This document shows positions 1-7,917 of a DNA stretch of 64,000 nucleotides, piece by piece. Where the stretch lies: positions 992,001 to 1,056,000 of the forward strand of contig NZ_JBNCNS010000001.1 in the NCBI RefSeq assembly GCF_049847105.1, read 5' to 3'. Each line of letters starts with the position of its first letter. The stretch's first letter is position 1. Source of the DNA: Gordonia sp049847105 (GTDB lineage: Bacteria > Actinomycetota > Actinomycetes > Mycobacteriales > Mycobacteriaceae). The notes under the pieces were generated by a model, which worked only from the letters and a program-made list of their open reading frames with translations, did no database searches and was not told where the DNA came from. The translations under genes were made by a program, and so were the position numbers.

Positions 1-1407
1 CTTGTGCGTGATGTCGCCCTGGTACTTTTCATGGTCGCCTTCGCCGCGATGAAAGTCCTCGTCCACTCCGGATTCCGCGAAACCATTGAACCGATCGACC
101 GTCGCGATGAGCCCCACCGGATCGATGCCGCACTGCGCGGCGAGGTCCTCGAGGGTTTCCGCCTTCTTCATGGCACCACTGGAGATCCAGTCCTTGGGAG
201 TCCGCCCCGGGGGTGCGAAACCGAAGACATACCGCGATCGATGCCGAGAATCGATGATCAGCCACGTCGGCAGTGCCCCACCGACGGTCCGCTCGTGCTC
301 GAACATGCACTGGCCGGCCTCCTGATACGCGATCGCCTCGTTGAAGTACCGGTTCCCCTTGGTATCGACCATGATCGAGTGCGGCTTGCTCCGTTCGCTG
401 ATGCACATCGACGGCACGCCGTCGGGCATCAACCACGACGGCAGCCACCATGCCTCGTCCATCATGTCGGTGGCCGCTCCGTGCTTCATCGCGATCTGTA
501 GCGCCTCACCCGTGTCGCCGGGGTTTGCGCTGGTCCATTCCGGTCGACCGGGCTGGCCACCCGAGAACTCATCGCGCATCACGCCGTTGTGTGCGAACCC
601 GCCTGCCGAGATCAACACACCCGCGCGCGCACGAACTCGCACGCTCGCACCGTCACGGTCCACCACGGCTCCTCGGACCTCACCGTCTTCGACGACCAGC
701 TCGACGAGAGCGGTCTCCGGCCACACCGGAACGCCACGGTCCAGCAACGCCTTGAGTAGATACCCGATCAGGGCAGCACCGTTGGTCACGTTCTTCTTGC
801 CCCGCAGCCGCCCGAGAGCGGTTCGTCCCATGACCCGGGACATCACCGAAATACCCTTGCGGGTGAAGAGATTCGAGGCATAGGCAGCCTCCCCGGTGTA
901 CATCGTCATCTTGCCTGCCACGGGTGGGCGCAGTCGCTGGGCCCATTCCCCGAGCTGCTTGAGGTCGAAGGCCGGTGTCTCGACCGACCGCGACCGGGCC
1001 TTGCCGCCCACGACGCCGCGGACGCCCGCGTAGTAGTCGCTGTACCCGTCGATCCGGAGAAACGGGACTCCCGCACTCTCGAGGAAAGAGAACATCTTGT
1101 TGCCCGCCACCAGATATGTCCGGCGCCGTGCGTCCGATGCCGCCGGACTGGACTCGGCGGCCCTCCCGACGACGGAGTCGAAGTACGCCGTCGCCTCCGC
1201 TAGCGAATCCGTTGCACCGTCCCGCGACATCAGCGGGTTGTCCGGCAGCCAGATCACGCCCCCGGACATTCCCGTCGATCCGCCGATCATCTCGGACTTC
1301 TCTACGACCAGGACGTCCATGCCCAGGGCGGACGCGCGTAGCGCCCCCACCAGGCCACCTCCCGACCCGATCACGAGAAAGTCGGTCTCGTAGTCCCATT
1401 CACGCAT
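1..1407 (-). CDS. KstD-like FAD-dependent dehydrogenase (partial, 3' end outside window)
   Basis: The first 469 codons are present and the gene runs off the left edge in frame. The N-terminus carries a Rossmann FAD-binding motif (VIGSGGG, residues 11-17), a glutamate at the end of strand 2 (VVEKSE) and a GGSTGMSGG segment, as in the 3-ketosteroid delta1-dehydrogenase/fumarate reductase flavoprotein family. This family introduces double bonds next to carbonyls in steroids and other cyclic ketones, or acts as an enoate or fumarate reductase. KstD proteins usually exceed 500 residues, so the C-terminal catalytic part is only partly visible. It lies downstream of the P450 gene on the same strand with a gap of about 50 bp, so the two are probably co-transcribed. 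The substrate cannot be assigned. Confidence 0.85.
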   Translation of the reverse strand, partial: MREWDYETDFLVIGSGGGLVGALRASALGMDVLVVEKSEMIGGSTGMSGGVIWLPDNPLMSRDGATDSLAEATAYFDSVVGRAAESSPAASDARRRTYLVAGNKMFSFLESAGVPFLRIDGYSDYYAGVRGVVGGKARSRSVETPAFDLKQLGEWAQRLRPPVAGKMTMYTGEAAYASNLFTRKGISVMSRVMGRTALGRLRGKKNVTNGAALIGYLLKALLDRGVPVWPETALVELVVEDGEVRGAVVDRDGASVRVRARAGVLISAGGFAHNGVMRDEFSGGQPGRPEWTSANPGDTGEALQIAMKHGAATDMMDEAWWLPSWLMPDGVPSMCISERSKPHSIMVDTKGNRYFNEAIAYQEAGQCMFEHERTVGGALPTWLIIDSRHRSRYVFGFAPPGRTPKDWISSGAMKKAETLEDLAAQCGIDPVGLIATVDRFNGFAESGVDEDFHRGEGDHEKYQGDITHK

Positions 1408-1458
1408 TGCAGTACCTCATTCAGCTCAGAGACTCAGCGGTTCTCGATGCGCCGGGGT

Positions 1459-2691
1459 CTACCACGTCATGGGTAGCGCGTAGACGCCGTACGCGAGACG
1501 ATCCGACTTGAACTCGATGTCATCGCGCGGACATGCGACCCGGAGGCTCGGGATGCGACGGAAGAGGGTTTTGTAGACGATCTGCAGCTCCACACGTGCC
1601 AGTTGTTGCCCGATGCACTGATGCGGGCCGAACCCGAAGCCCGTGTGGTGCCGTGCTGAACGGCTCAGATCGAGTTTCTCCGGCTCAGGGAAGGCGGCCG
1701 GATCCCAGTTCGAGGATCCGAGCTCGAGAATCACACCGTCGCCGGCACGGATCTGCTGTCCCGAGATCTCGATGTCCTCGGTGGCGATGCGACGCTGTCC
1801 GTTGTGGATGATGCCCAGATAGCGCATCAACTCCTCGACCGCATTCGCGATCACTTCAGGTTCGTCGGACTCGCGCAGCAACGTGAGTTGATCCGGATTG
1901 TCCAGCAGTGCAAGAGTACCCAGAGCGATCATATTGGCACTCGTCTCGTGCCCGGCGATGAGCATGCCGAGACCCATCTGCGCCGCCTCGGCCGGTTCGA
2001 TCTCGCCGTCCTTGGCGCGTCTGGCAAAGTCGCTCAGCACGTCGTCGGCGGGGTCGGTCATCTTCTGCTCGACGAGTTCGTTCATGAACATGAACATCGC
2101 TGCGAACGCCTGCATGTTGTCGTCCGGCGTCGCATACCGGTCCACACTCTTCACCGAGTTCTCCTGGAAGAAGGCATGGTTCTCATACGGCACGCCGAGC
2201 ATCTGAGAGATGACGATGGACGGGAGCGGCAGGGCGAGCGCGGTGACGAGATCGCCCGGCTTCGGCCCGTCGAGCATCGCGTCGATGAGTTCGTCGGTGG
2301 TCTGCTGGATGAACGGTCGAAGGGCAGTCACCCGCTTGAAGGTGAAGGCCCGCGTCATCATCCGGCGAAAGTGGGCGTGCACCTCCCCGTCCGAGTTGAA
2401 CACCGACTTGGGCCGCATCGAGACGTTCGCGGCCATACCCTCGTTCCAGTGCGGGAACCCCGGGAGTGTCTCGTCCACGCTGATCCGCGGATCGTTGAGA
2501 AGCGCCTTCTGCTGCTCGTGACCGGTGACGAGCCAGGGATTGGAGCCATCCCAGATCTCGACACGACTCACCGGGTTCTTCTCCCGAAGGACTCGAGTGC
2601 CCTCCGGCGGTGCGAAGGGACACCGCATGTCCCTGTCCATCGGGAAATGCGGCGCAGTCTCGTTGCGTAGTTCGGTGGCCGTGTCTGACAT
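1459..2691 (-). CDS. cytochrome P450 monooxygenase
   Basis: A 410-residue soluble bacterial P450. It has the I-helix oxygen-activation motif AGHETS (246-251), the K-helix ExxR (E287-R290) and the heme-binding loop FGFGPHQCIGQQLAR with the thiolate ligand Cys359. Length and motifs fit three-component class I P450s, which hydroxylate an unactivated carbon using electrons from a ferredoxin. The ferredoxin gene follows immediately upstream, then a ferredoxin reductase, giving a complete electron-transfer chain in one operon. The CYP family and substrate cannot be set by eye; the surrounding ketone and CoA-ester enzymes suggest an alicyclic substrate. Confidence 0.95.
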   Translation of the reverse strand: MSDTATELRNETAPHFPMDRDMRCPFAPPEGTRVLREKNPVSRVEIWDGSNPWLVTGHEQQKALLNDPRISVDETLPGFPHWNEGMAANVSMRPKSVFNSDGEVHAHFRRMMTRAFTFKRVTALRPFIQQTTDELIDAMLDGPKPGDLVTALALPLPSIVISQMLGVPYENHAFFQENSVKSVDRYATPDDNMQAFAAMFMFMNELVEQKMTDPADDVLSDFARRAKDGEIEPAEAAQMGLGMLIAGHETSANMIALGTLALLDNPDQLTLLRESDEPEVIANAVEELMRYLGIIHNGQRRIATEDIEISGQQIRAGDGVILELGSSNWDPAAFPEPEKLDLSRSARHHTGFGFGPHQCIGQQLARVELQIVYKTLFRRIPSLRVACPRDDIEFKSDRLAYGVYALPMTW

Positions 2692-2730
2692 CAGATGTGA
2701 TCCTTCGTGTGTCGGCTGTGCTGGAAGTTG

Positions 2731-2925
2731 TCAGTCTTCGACGAGAATCGCCAACGCAGGACATACGGCAGCTGCGTGCCGGACGTCGTCGGCCTCGTCC
2801 TCTGGCGGGTCCTCGTTGACGAGGAACGCGATACCGTCCTCGTCCCGCTGATCGAAGACATCGGATGCCGCAGCCACGCATTGGCCGGAAGCGATGCATT
2901 TGTCCTGGTCTATGGTGATCTTCAT
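2731..2925 (-). CDS. 3Fe-4S ferredoxin partner of the P450
   Basis: A 64-residue acidic ferredoxin. Cys10, Cys16 and Cys55 (followed by Pro) are the three cluster ligands; position 13, where 4Fe-4S ferredoxins carry a fourth Cys, is Ser. This is the pattern of 3Fe-4S ferredoxins that serve actinobacterial P450s. It lies 39 bp from the P450 gene and 24 bp from the reductase gene, and should pass electrons from the reductase at 2950-4170 to the heme protein. Confidence 0.95.
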   Translation of the reverse strand: MKITIDQDKCIASGQCVAAASDVFDQRDEDGIAFLVNEDPPEDEADDVRHAAAVCPALAILVED

Positions 2926-2949
2926 CGGATTCTCCTAGCTGGATATCGC

Positions 2950-4170
2950 TCACTGGCGAACGTGATGTCGTCGACCGAGACCGGTCGCGACACCTTCCTC
3001 CACATCGGACACCGCGATCCCGATCCGGCCGCGATGTCTTCGGGACTGCTTGGGCATGTTCCAACCGAGAATCCCGGTCACCACGCCGTCACACTGGAAG
3101 CTCGCGACGAACCGTCCGGCCGCCGGATCCCCGTCGAGAACCGACATCTCGGCGTCGCGGCGGATCGATCCGTCGACCTGGATCTTGGTCCCGAACTGAT
3201 CGGACCAGAAGTACGGGATCGGGGTGGGAGGCGTCGCCACCCCGAGGATGTCCGCGGCCACCGCGATGCCCTGCTCGGTCGCGTTGGTGCGGTTCTCCCG
3301 ACGATATGTCGAGCCGGTCGGCGCATCGCGGATCCGTGCGACGTCGCCCGCGGCGTGAATTCCGTCGGCGGCCCGGCACCATCGATCGCACACGACACCG
3401 TCGTCGACATGCAGGCCGCTGCCCGACAGCCAGTCCGTGGCGGGGACGGCACCGATCGCGACCACCACGACATCGGCCGGCAACGTGTCGCCGGCCGCCA
3501 ACCGAACCCCGGTCACTCGCCGATCCGCCTCGGTAAACCCGACCACCTGGGCGCCCAGACGAGTCCGAACACCCTGTGCCGCATGGAGTTCTGTGAGTAT
3601 AGCGGCCACTGCCGACCCCAACTGGGACTCCATCAGTCCGGTCTGCGGTCCGACGACCGTGACGTCGGCCCCCATGCCGCGCGCCGTCGCGGCGATCTCG
3701 GCCCCGAGAACTCCGTCACCGACCACCACCAACCGATCGGCCTCCAGGAGATCGGCGCGCAGCGCCATGGCATCGTCGATCGACCGGAACATGTGCAATC
3801 CCCGTAGTTGCGGCTGATACGGAAGTCCGCGCGGGTATGCACCGGTGGCGATCACGACGTGGTCGGCGGCGATGGTTCGACGGTCTGTCTGTACCGTGCG
3901 CGACGCGACGTCGAGGGAGAGCGCCGTCTCACCGAGCGTGAGGTCGAGATCGAGCGACACGATGAAGTCGGCCGGGCGTAGCCGGGTCCGGTGGCGATCC
4001 CAGGCACCGGACAGCACCTGCTTCGAGAGCGGAGGCCGGTCGTAGGGCGCCTGCAGCTCCGCTGCGATCATCGTGATCCGATCGTCGAATCCGCTGCGGC
4101 GCACTGCCTCTGCAGTTGCCAGACCGGCCGCGGACGCGCCCACGATGAGGACGTCGGTATGGACCGTCAT
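2950..4170 (-). CDS. NAD(P)H-dependent ferredoxin reductase
   Basis: A 406-residue two-dinucleotide-domain flavoprotein of the oxygenase-coupled reductase type (putidaredoxin reductase/BphA4 fold). It has the FAD motif GASAAG (11-16), the segment APYDRPPLSK typical of the family, the NAD(P)H-binding motif GDGVLGAE, and an IHAAGDVA FAD-closing motif. The C-terminal domain carries the WSDQ segment seen in this family. It should reduce the adjacent 3Fe-4S ferredoxin. It is the only ferredoxin reductase in the window and might also serve the Rieske oxygenase at 20.9 kb (inference). Confidence 0.93.
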   Translation of the reverse strand: MTVHTDVLIVGASAAGLATAEAVRRSGFDDRITMIAAELQAPYDRPPLSKQVLSGAWDRHRTRLRPADFIVSLDLDLTLGETALSLDVASRTVQTDRRTIAADHVVIATGAYPRGLPYQPQLRGLHMFRSIDDAMALRADLLEADRLVVVGDGVLGAEIAATARGMGADVTVVGPQTGLMESQLGSAVAAILTELHAAQGVRTRLGAQVVGFTEADRRVTGVRLAAGDTLPADVVVVAIGAVPATDWLSGSGLHVDDGVVCDRWCRAADGIHAAGDVARIRDAPTGSTYRRENRTNATEQGIAVAADILGVATPPTPIPYFWSDQFGTKIQVDGSIRRDAEMSVLDGDPAAGRFVASFQCDGVVTGILGWNMPKQSRRHRGRIGIAVSDVEEGVATGLGRRHHVRQ

Positions 4171-4176
4171 CTCAGA

Positions 4177-5049
4177 TCACTCCGCGTCGTCCGCCCCGGA
4201 GGCACCGACGAGAGCAGGTTCGTCATCTGCTCCCCGCGAAGTGTCCGTACTCTGCGGCGCCTTTGTCGGAGGCCCGGCAACCGTGCCTCCGTCCACCGGC
4301 AGCAATGTCGCGGTGACGTAGCGGGAGCGGTCGGTGGCGAAGAACAGCGCCGCCTCGGCCACGTCCTCCGCGCTGCCCTCGCGCTTGAGCGGGCGATTCG
4401 CAGCCATCATCGAGCGCACCATGGCGGTGAAGCTCTCGGCGTCGGCGCCCATCTTCGCCGCCGACGACGCCAGAAGCGGCGTGGGGATACTTCCGGGTGC
4501 AATACAGTTGACACGAATATCGTGTTGCGCCAGATCAATTGCGACCGACTTCGAGAAGTGGATCACCGCGGCCTTGGAGGCCCGGTATGTCATCACCGCA
4601 GCCCCGGCCTGGATTCCTCCCATCGACGAGATGTTGACGATCGCACCACCGCCCGTGGTCGCCATCTGCCGCGCGGCGTACTTGGTGCCCGCCATCACAC
4701 CTCGCAGATTGACGCCCATCACAAGATCGAAGTCGGCCAGGTCGTCATCGAGGTAGCTCTGGTGCATGGTCCCGGACACGCCGGCGTTGTTGACCATGAC
4801 GTCCAGTCGACCGAACCTGCCGACCACGTCGTCGACGAGTGCGGCAACGTCGGAGGGGTTCGACACATCCGTCTTGCGGAAGAACGCCGAGTCACCTGAC
4901 GCTGAGGCCAGCGCGATGCCACCCTCCTCGTCGACATCGGCGATCGCCACCCGCGCTCCCTCGGCGACAAACTTCTCCACGATGCCCTGGCCCAGCCCCG
5001 ACGCCCCGCCGGTGACAATGGCGACTTTCCCGGACAACTCATCGGCCAT
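4177..5049 (-). CDS. classical short-chain dehydrogenase/reductase
   Basis: A 290-residue SDR with the cofactor motif TGGASGLG (13-20), NNAG (87-90), the catalytic Ser141/142 and the YxxxK pair Tyr155/Lys159. The last roughly 30 residues are a polar, acidic tail beyond the usual fold. It is probably the first gene of the minus-strand P450 operon, only 6 bp upstream of the reductase gene. Oxidation of the alcohol made by the P450 to a ketone is the natural guess for its job. Asp after strand 2 (IADVD) suggests preference for NAD(H). Confidence 0.93.
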   Translation of the reverse strand: MADELSGKVAIVTGGASGLGQGIVEKFVAEGARVAIADVDEEGGIALASASGDSAFFRKTDVSNPSDVAALVDDVVGRFGRLDVMVNNAGVSGTMHQSYLDDDLADFDLVMGVNLRGVMAGTKYAARQMATTGGGAIVNISSMGGIQAGAAVMTYRASKAAVIHFSKSVAIDLAQHDIRVNCIAPGSIPTPLLASSAAKMGADAESFTAMVRSMMAANRPLKREGSAEDVAEAALFFATDRSRYVTATLLPVDGGTVAGPPTKAPQSTDTSRGADDEPALVGASGADDAE

Positions 5050-5089
5050 TATTCGGCCACCCTTCGGATCTCGATGGTGATGTGCATTT

Positions 5090-5129
5090 GTGAAACAAAG
5101 AAATACGCGTTTCTACGTCGTTTGTTCAC
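5090..5129. promoter_or_regulatory. imperfect dyad upstream of the P450 operon
   Basis: GTGAAACAAAG at the left end is mirrored by GTTTGTTCAC at the right end, with an inner GAAA/TTTC pair around TACGCG. It lies 40 bp upstream of the first gene of the minus-strand operon, where an operator or leader hairpin would be expected. The regulator is unknown. Confidence 0.4.
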
Positions 5130-5352
5130 ATACGGGCGAGATAATTCGGCAAGAAATGAATGGTTCACATCGCCGCGATACGGCGATGTCACGCATTCTC
5201 TGTTACGCAGAGATCCGTTGGAACACTGATCCGTGCGGTCGCGCTGCGGACTCACCGAAGGCGAAGATCCCCGACAGCGATCCCGGCATGTTCGCAGTGT
5301 GTCCTGGGTCGCACTGCTGTGTTGACAGACTCGCAGCAGCACCCCAAACTTG

Positions 5353-5368
5353 TCAAGCGATTGATTGA
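5353..5368. promoter_or_regulatory. candidate TetR operator, site 1
   Basis: TCAAGCGATTGATTGA matches 15 of 16 bases of the core at 6617-6632. It lies in the divergent region between the minus-strand P450 operon and the TetR gene, so one bound repressor could act on both. The repeat is seen directly; the assignment to the TetR protein is inference. Confidence 0.55.
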
Positions 5369-5788
5369 AACTGTGCTTCACCACAGGCCGGCAGCGAGGC
5401 CCAGGTGGCGCAGCGATCATGCGCCGACACACTCAGCACCTGCGGTTTTGCCGTCAGATCCGTAGGTCTGCGGCCGGCGACCACTGTAGGGCCGACGATC
5501 TCGGCGTAGCGGCACCACCACGAACGTGGCAAACCCTCACATCTGCCGACCATTCCCACCGACCGAGGTCCAGAAGCACGGCTGCACGCGCGCATATCCG
5601 CAGTTCAGAGGCACAACTGAAACTCGTTCCGTCGGCCATACGGTAAATCGACTGTTTTACACATGACCGATATTGGCCTAATTTTGGAGCAAGAACCGAG
5701 TCTGGTCGGCATTTCCGGACACGGGGGGACGGTGGCCGAAACAACATGCCCAGACGGGCGAAGCGATGAGCAAGAAAGGTCACCCAAC

Positions 5789-6490
5789 GTGGTCACGATT
5801 CCCTCTGAATCCTCGGGCGGCGTATCCGAGGAGTGGCAGGCCGACAAACCGGCCCCGCGCCGGCGCAAGAAGGAGGCCACCCAGGAGCTCATCCTCGACA
5901 CCGCGGAGCGCTTGTTCGCGGAGAACGGCATCTACGCGGTCTCCAACCGTCAGATCGCCGAAGCCGCCGGTCAAGGCAACACTGCGGTCGTCGGATACCA
6001 CTTCGGCAACCGGACCGACCTCATCCGGGCCCTGGTCAGCCGCTTCCACCGGGGGATCGAACCCTCGCGGGAGGCGCTCCTCCAACAGATCAGCGGCTCC
6101 AATCAGCTGCGCGACTGGCTCGAATGTCAGGTACGTCCCATCACCAAACGGTTCGATGAACTCGGCTCTCCCACCTGGTTCGCGAGGTTCGGCGCCCAAC
6201 TCATCTCCGATCCCGAACTGAGCGACATCTTGCTCGAGGAGTCCTGGCGCGAGTCGCCATCACTGCAGCAGACAGTCGACGGCCTCCTGAAATGCCTGCC
6301 TTTCTTTCCCACCCAGGTGTTGCCCGAGCGCACGGATTGCGCCATGTTCCTCATCATCCAGATGTGCGCACAGCGCGAGCGGGCACTGGCCGACGGTTTG
6401 CCGCTGATCCGCGCGACGTGGTCCGAGATGGCGACCGGACTGGTCGATGCACTGGTCGGAATATGGACCGCGCCCGTCACCCCGGTCTGA
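5789..6490 (+). CDS. TetR-family transcriptional regulator
   Basis: A 233-residue repressor. The N-terminal helix-turn-helix runs through LILDTAERLFAENG and ends in NTAVVGYHFGNRTDLI, the typical TetR recognition segment; the all-helical C-terminus is the ligand domain. An ATG at 5663 is in frame, but the extra 42 residues have poor third-position GC and no ribosome-binding site. The GTG at 5789 is preceded by AAGAAAGG at good spacing, so it was preferred. The gene is divergent from the P450 operon and upstream of the crotonase/CoA-transferase unit, and similar 16-bp sites lie on both sides of it (5353 and 6617). Confidence 0.9.
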   Translation: MVTIPSESSGGVSEEWQADKPAPRRRKKEATQELILDTAERLFAENGIYAVSNRQIAEAAGQGNTAVVGYHFGNRTDLIRALVSRFHRGIEPSREALLQQISGSNQLRDWLECQVRPITKRFDELGSPTWFARFGAQLISDPELSDILLEESWRESPSLQQTVDGLLKCLPFFPTQVLPERTDCAMFLIIQMCAQRERALADGLPLIRATWSEMATGLVDALVGIWTAPVTPV

Positions 6491-6873
6491 GATCCCCCGG
6501 GGCCGCGAACGGGCGTCCATTCGGTCGATGCGCCCCGGTCTGACACCCCGCCCCTCCCGACCACGGGCCGAGCGCCGAGCCGACCAGCTGCGCAACCGAT
6601 ATTTCTCCACACTAAGTCAATCGATTGATTGACTTATCGCCTGTGATGCGGTTCACTTGCTCTCATGGGTGCGAGGGCCGGCACAGGACCTTCGCGTTCA
6701 TCCGACCTCGGCAGGATCGGGATCTCAATTCGGGTCCGACAGCTAGCCGGTCGATTCAGTGCGCATAACAAATGATATTCGACCACCACATTCAACTGTG
6801 AGCGATCCATTCTTTCTTTGATGAAATACGAAGGGATGGATCCGCATTCATGGGCGACAGGAGGGGTGTCAGC
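6491..6873. other. regulatory gap before the crotonase gene
   Basis: No gene is supported. The stretch holds the long inverted repeat at 6613-6636 and the strong ribosome-binding site AGGAGGGG that fixes the downstream start at 6874. Confidence 0.7.
6613..6636. promoter_or_regulatory. candidate TetR operator, site 2 (9-bp inverted repeat)
   Basis: TAAGTCAAT and ATTGACTTA form perfect 9-bp arms around CGATTG. The inner core TCAATCGATTGATTGA (6617-6632) differs by one base from the site at 5353-5368. It lies about 240 bp upstream of the crotonase start and 120 bp past the TetR stop, so it probably controls the plus-strand operon starting at 6874. Confidence 0.6.
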
Positions 6874-7854
6874 ATGACAGACGCATCGACCATTCAGAAC
6901 CAACGTCCCTCGGCTGAAGAGATAATTCTCTACGACAAGAATCCCACGACAAAGATCGCGACCATAACGTTCAATCGCCCGGATCATCTCAACGCGCCGA
7001 CGGCGGATGCCCGACTGCGTTACGCGGACCTCCTGCATCGCGCGAACGTCGACGACGATGTCAAGGTCGTGGTCATCCGCGGCGTCGGCTCCAACCTCGG
7101 TTCGGGTGCGGACATCCCCGAGGCCATGGAGATGGAAGCAGACTCCACCAATCTGGCCCGGATGCGCGAGCTCCGCGTCGACGACGAGTCCGCGATCAAC
7201 TTCCCGCCTCCCGGCTCGTTCCGCCACGGCGCCACGCTGACCCAGTGGTACGCGAACTCCGCGGCGGGTTGCCGCAGCCTGCAGGAGTTCAAGAAGATCA
7301 GCATCGTCGAGGCCAAGGGCTACTGCTACGGGTGGCATTTCTATCAGGCAGCCGACGCCGACCTGCTCATCTCTTCCGACGACACGTTGTTCGGACACCC
7401 GGCATTCCGCTACATCGGCTTCGGTCCCCGCATGTGGACCTGGGCGCAGACGATGGGGATTCGCCGGTTCCAGGAGATGGTCTTCACCGGCAGGCCGTTC
7501 ACGGCCCGGGAGATGTACGACTGCAACTTCGCCAATCGGGTGGTCCCTCGCGACCAGCTCGAGGCCGAGACCGACAAGTACGCGCTCGCCTGTGCTCGCA
7601 CCCGGCCCACCGACACCGTCTTCATGCAGAAGATGTTCTTCGAGATGATGAAGCAGTCCCAGGGCGAGTACCTGGGCAGCATGTTGACCGGATTGTTCGA
7701 ATCCCTTGGTGGATATGCTCATCCGGACGCGCACGATCTCGTCCTGGACGAGGACACGGTGTCAGGCGGCATCAACAACGCGGTGAAGGACAACGACGAT
7801 CTCTTCCCACCCGACTTCAGGTTGAGCAAGTCGGGCCGACGACGGGCCGATTGA
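6874..7854 (+). CDS. crotonase-superfamily protein without the hydratase glutamates
   Basis: A 326-residue enoyl-CoA hydratase/isomerase-fold protein. ITFNRPDHLNAP and GSGADIPE mark the CoA-binding and first oxyanion-hole segments. Aligned by motif spacing to the classical hydratase, the two catalytic Glu positions are His155 (in YGWHFYQ) and Ala177 (in FGHPAF). It is therefore unlikely to be an ordinary hydratase; ring opening, isomerisation or C-C cleavage of a CoA ester is possible. The ATG at 6874 was chosen because AGGAGGGG lies 7 bp before it; an upstream ATG at 6850 has no such site. It is followed by a CoA transferase, consistent with a CoA-ester substrate. Confidence 0.9.
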   Translation: MTDASTIQNQRPSAEEIILYDKNPTTKIATITFNRPDHLNAPTADARLRYADLLHRANVDDDVKVVVIRGVGSNLGSGADIPEAMEMEADSTNLARMRELRVDDESAINFPPPGSFRHGATLTQWYANSAAGCRSLQEFKKISIVEAKGYCYGWHFYQAADADLLISSDDTLFGHPAFRYIGFGPRMWTWAQTMGIRRFQEMVFTGRPFTAREMYDCNFANRVVPRDQLEAETDKYALACARTRPTDTVFMQKMFFEMMKQSQGEYLGSMLTGLFESLGGYAHPDAHDLVLDEDTVSGGINNAVKDNDDLFPPDFRLSKSGRRRAD

Positions 7855-7917
7855 ACCACCCGGTCACTCCCAGCCCCGACACACTCCCCGCTCGAATTCG
7901 GAAGGTCAGCTAACGCG

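Larger units (their letters stand above)
5050..5788. other. divergent promoter region between the P450 operon and the TetR gene
   Basis: No gene is supported in these 739 bases; open frames here show weak third-position GC and no family features. The stretch holds the dyad at 5090-5129, the candidate TetR operator at 5353-5368, and the probable ribosome-binding site AAGAAAGG (5772-5779) of the regulator. Confidence 0.7.

Noticed and set aside
5663..5788. 42-codon N-terminal extension of the TetR gene
   Set aside because: Third-position GC is low, no ribosome-binding site precedes 5663, and the GTG at 5789 has a good one.
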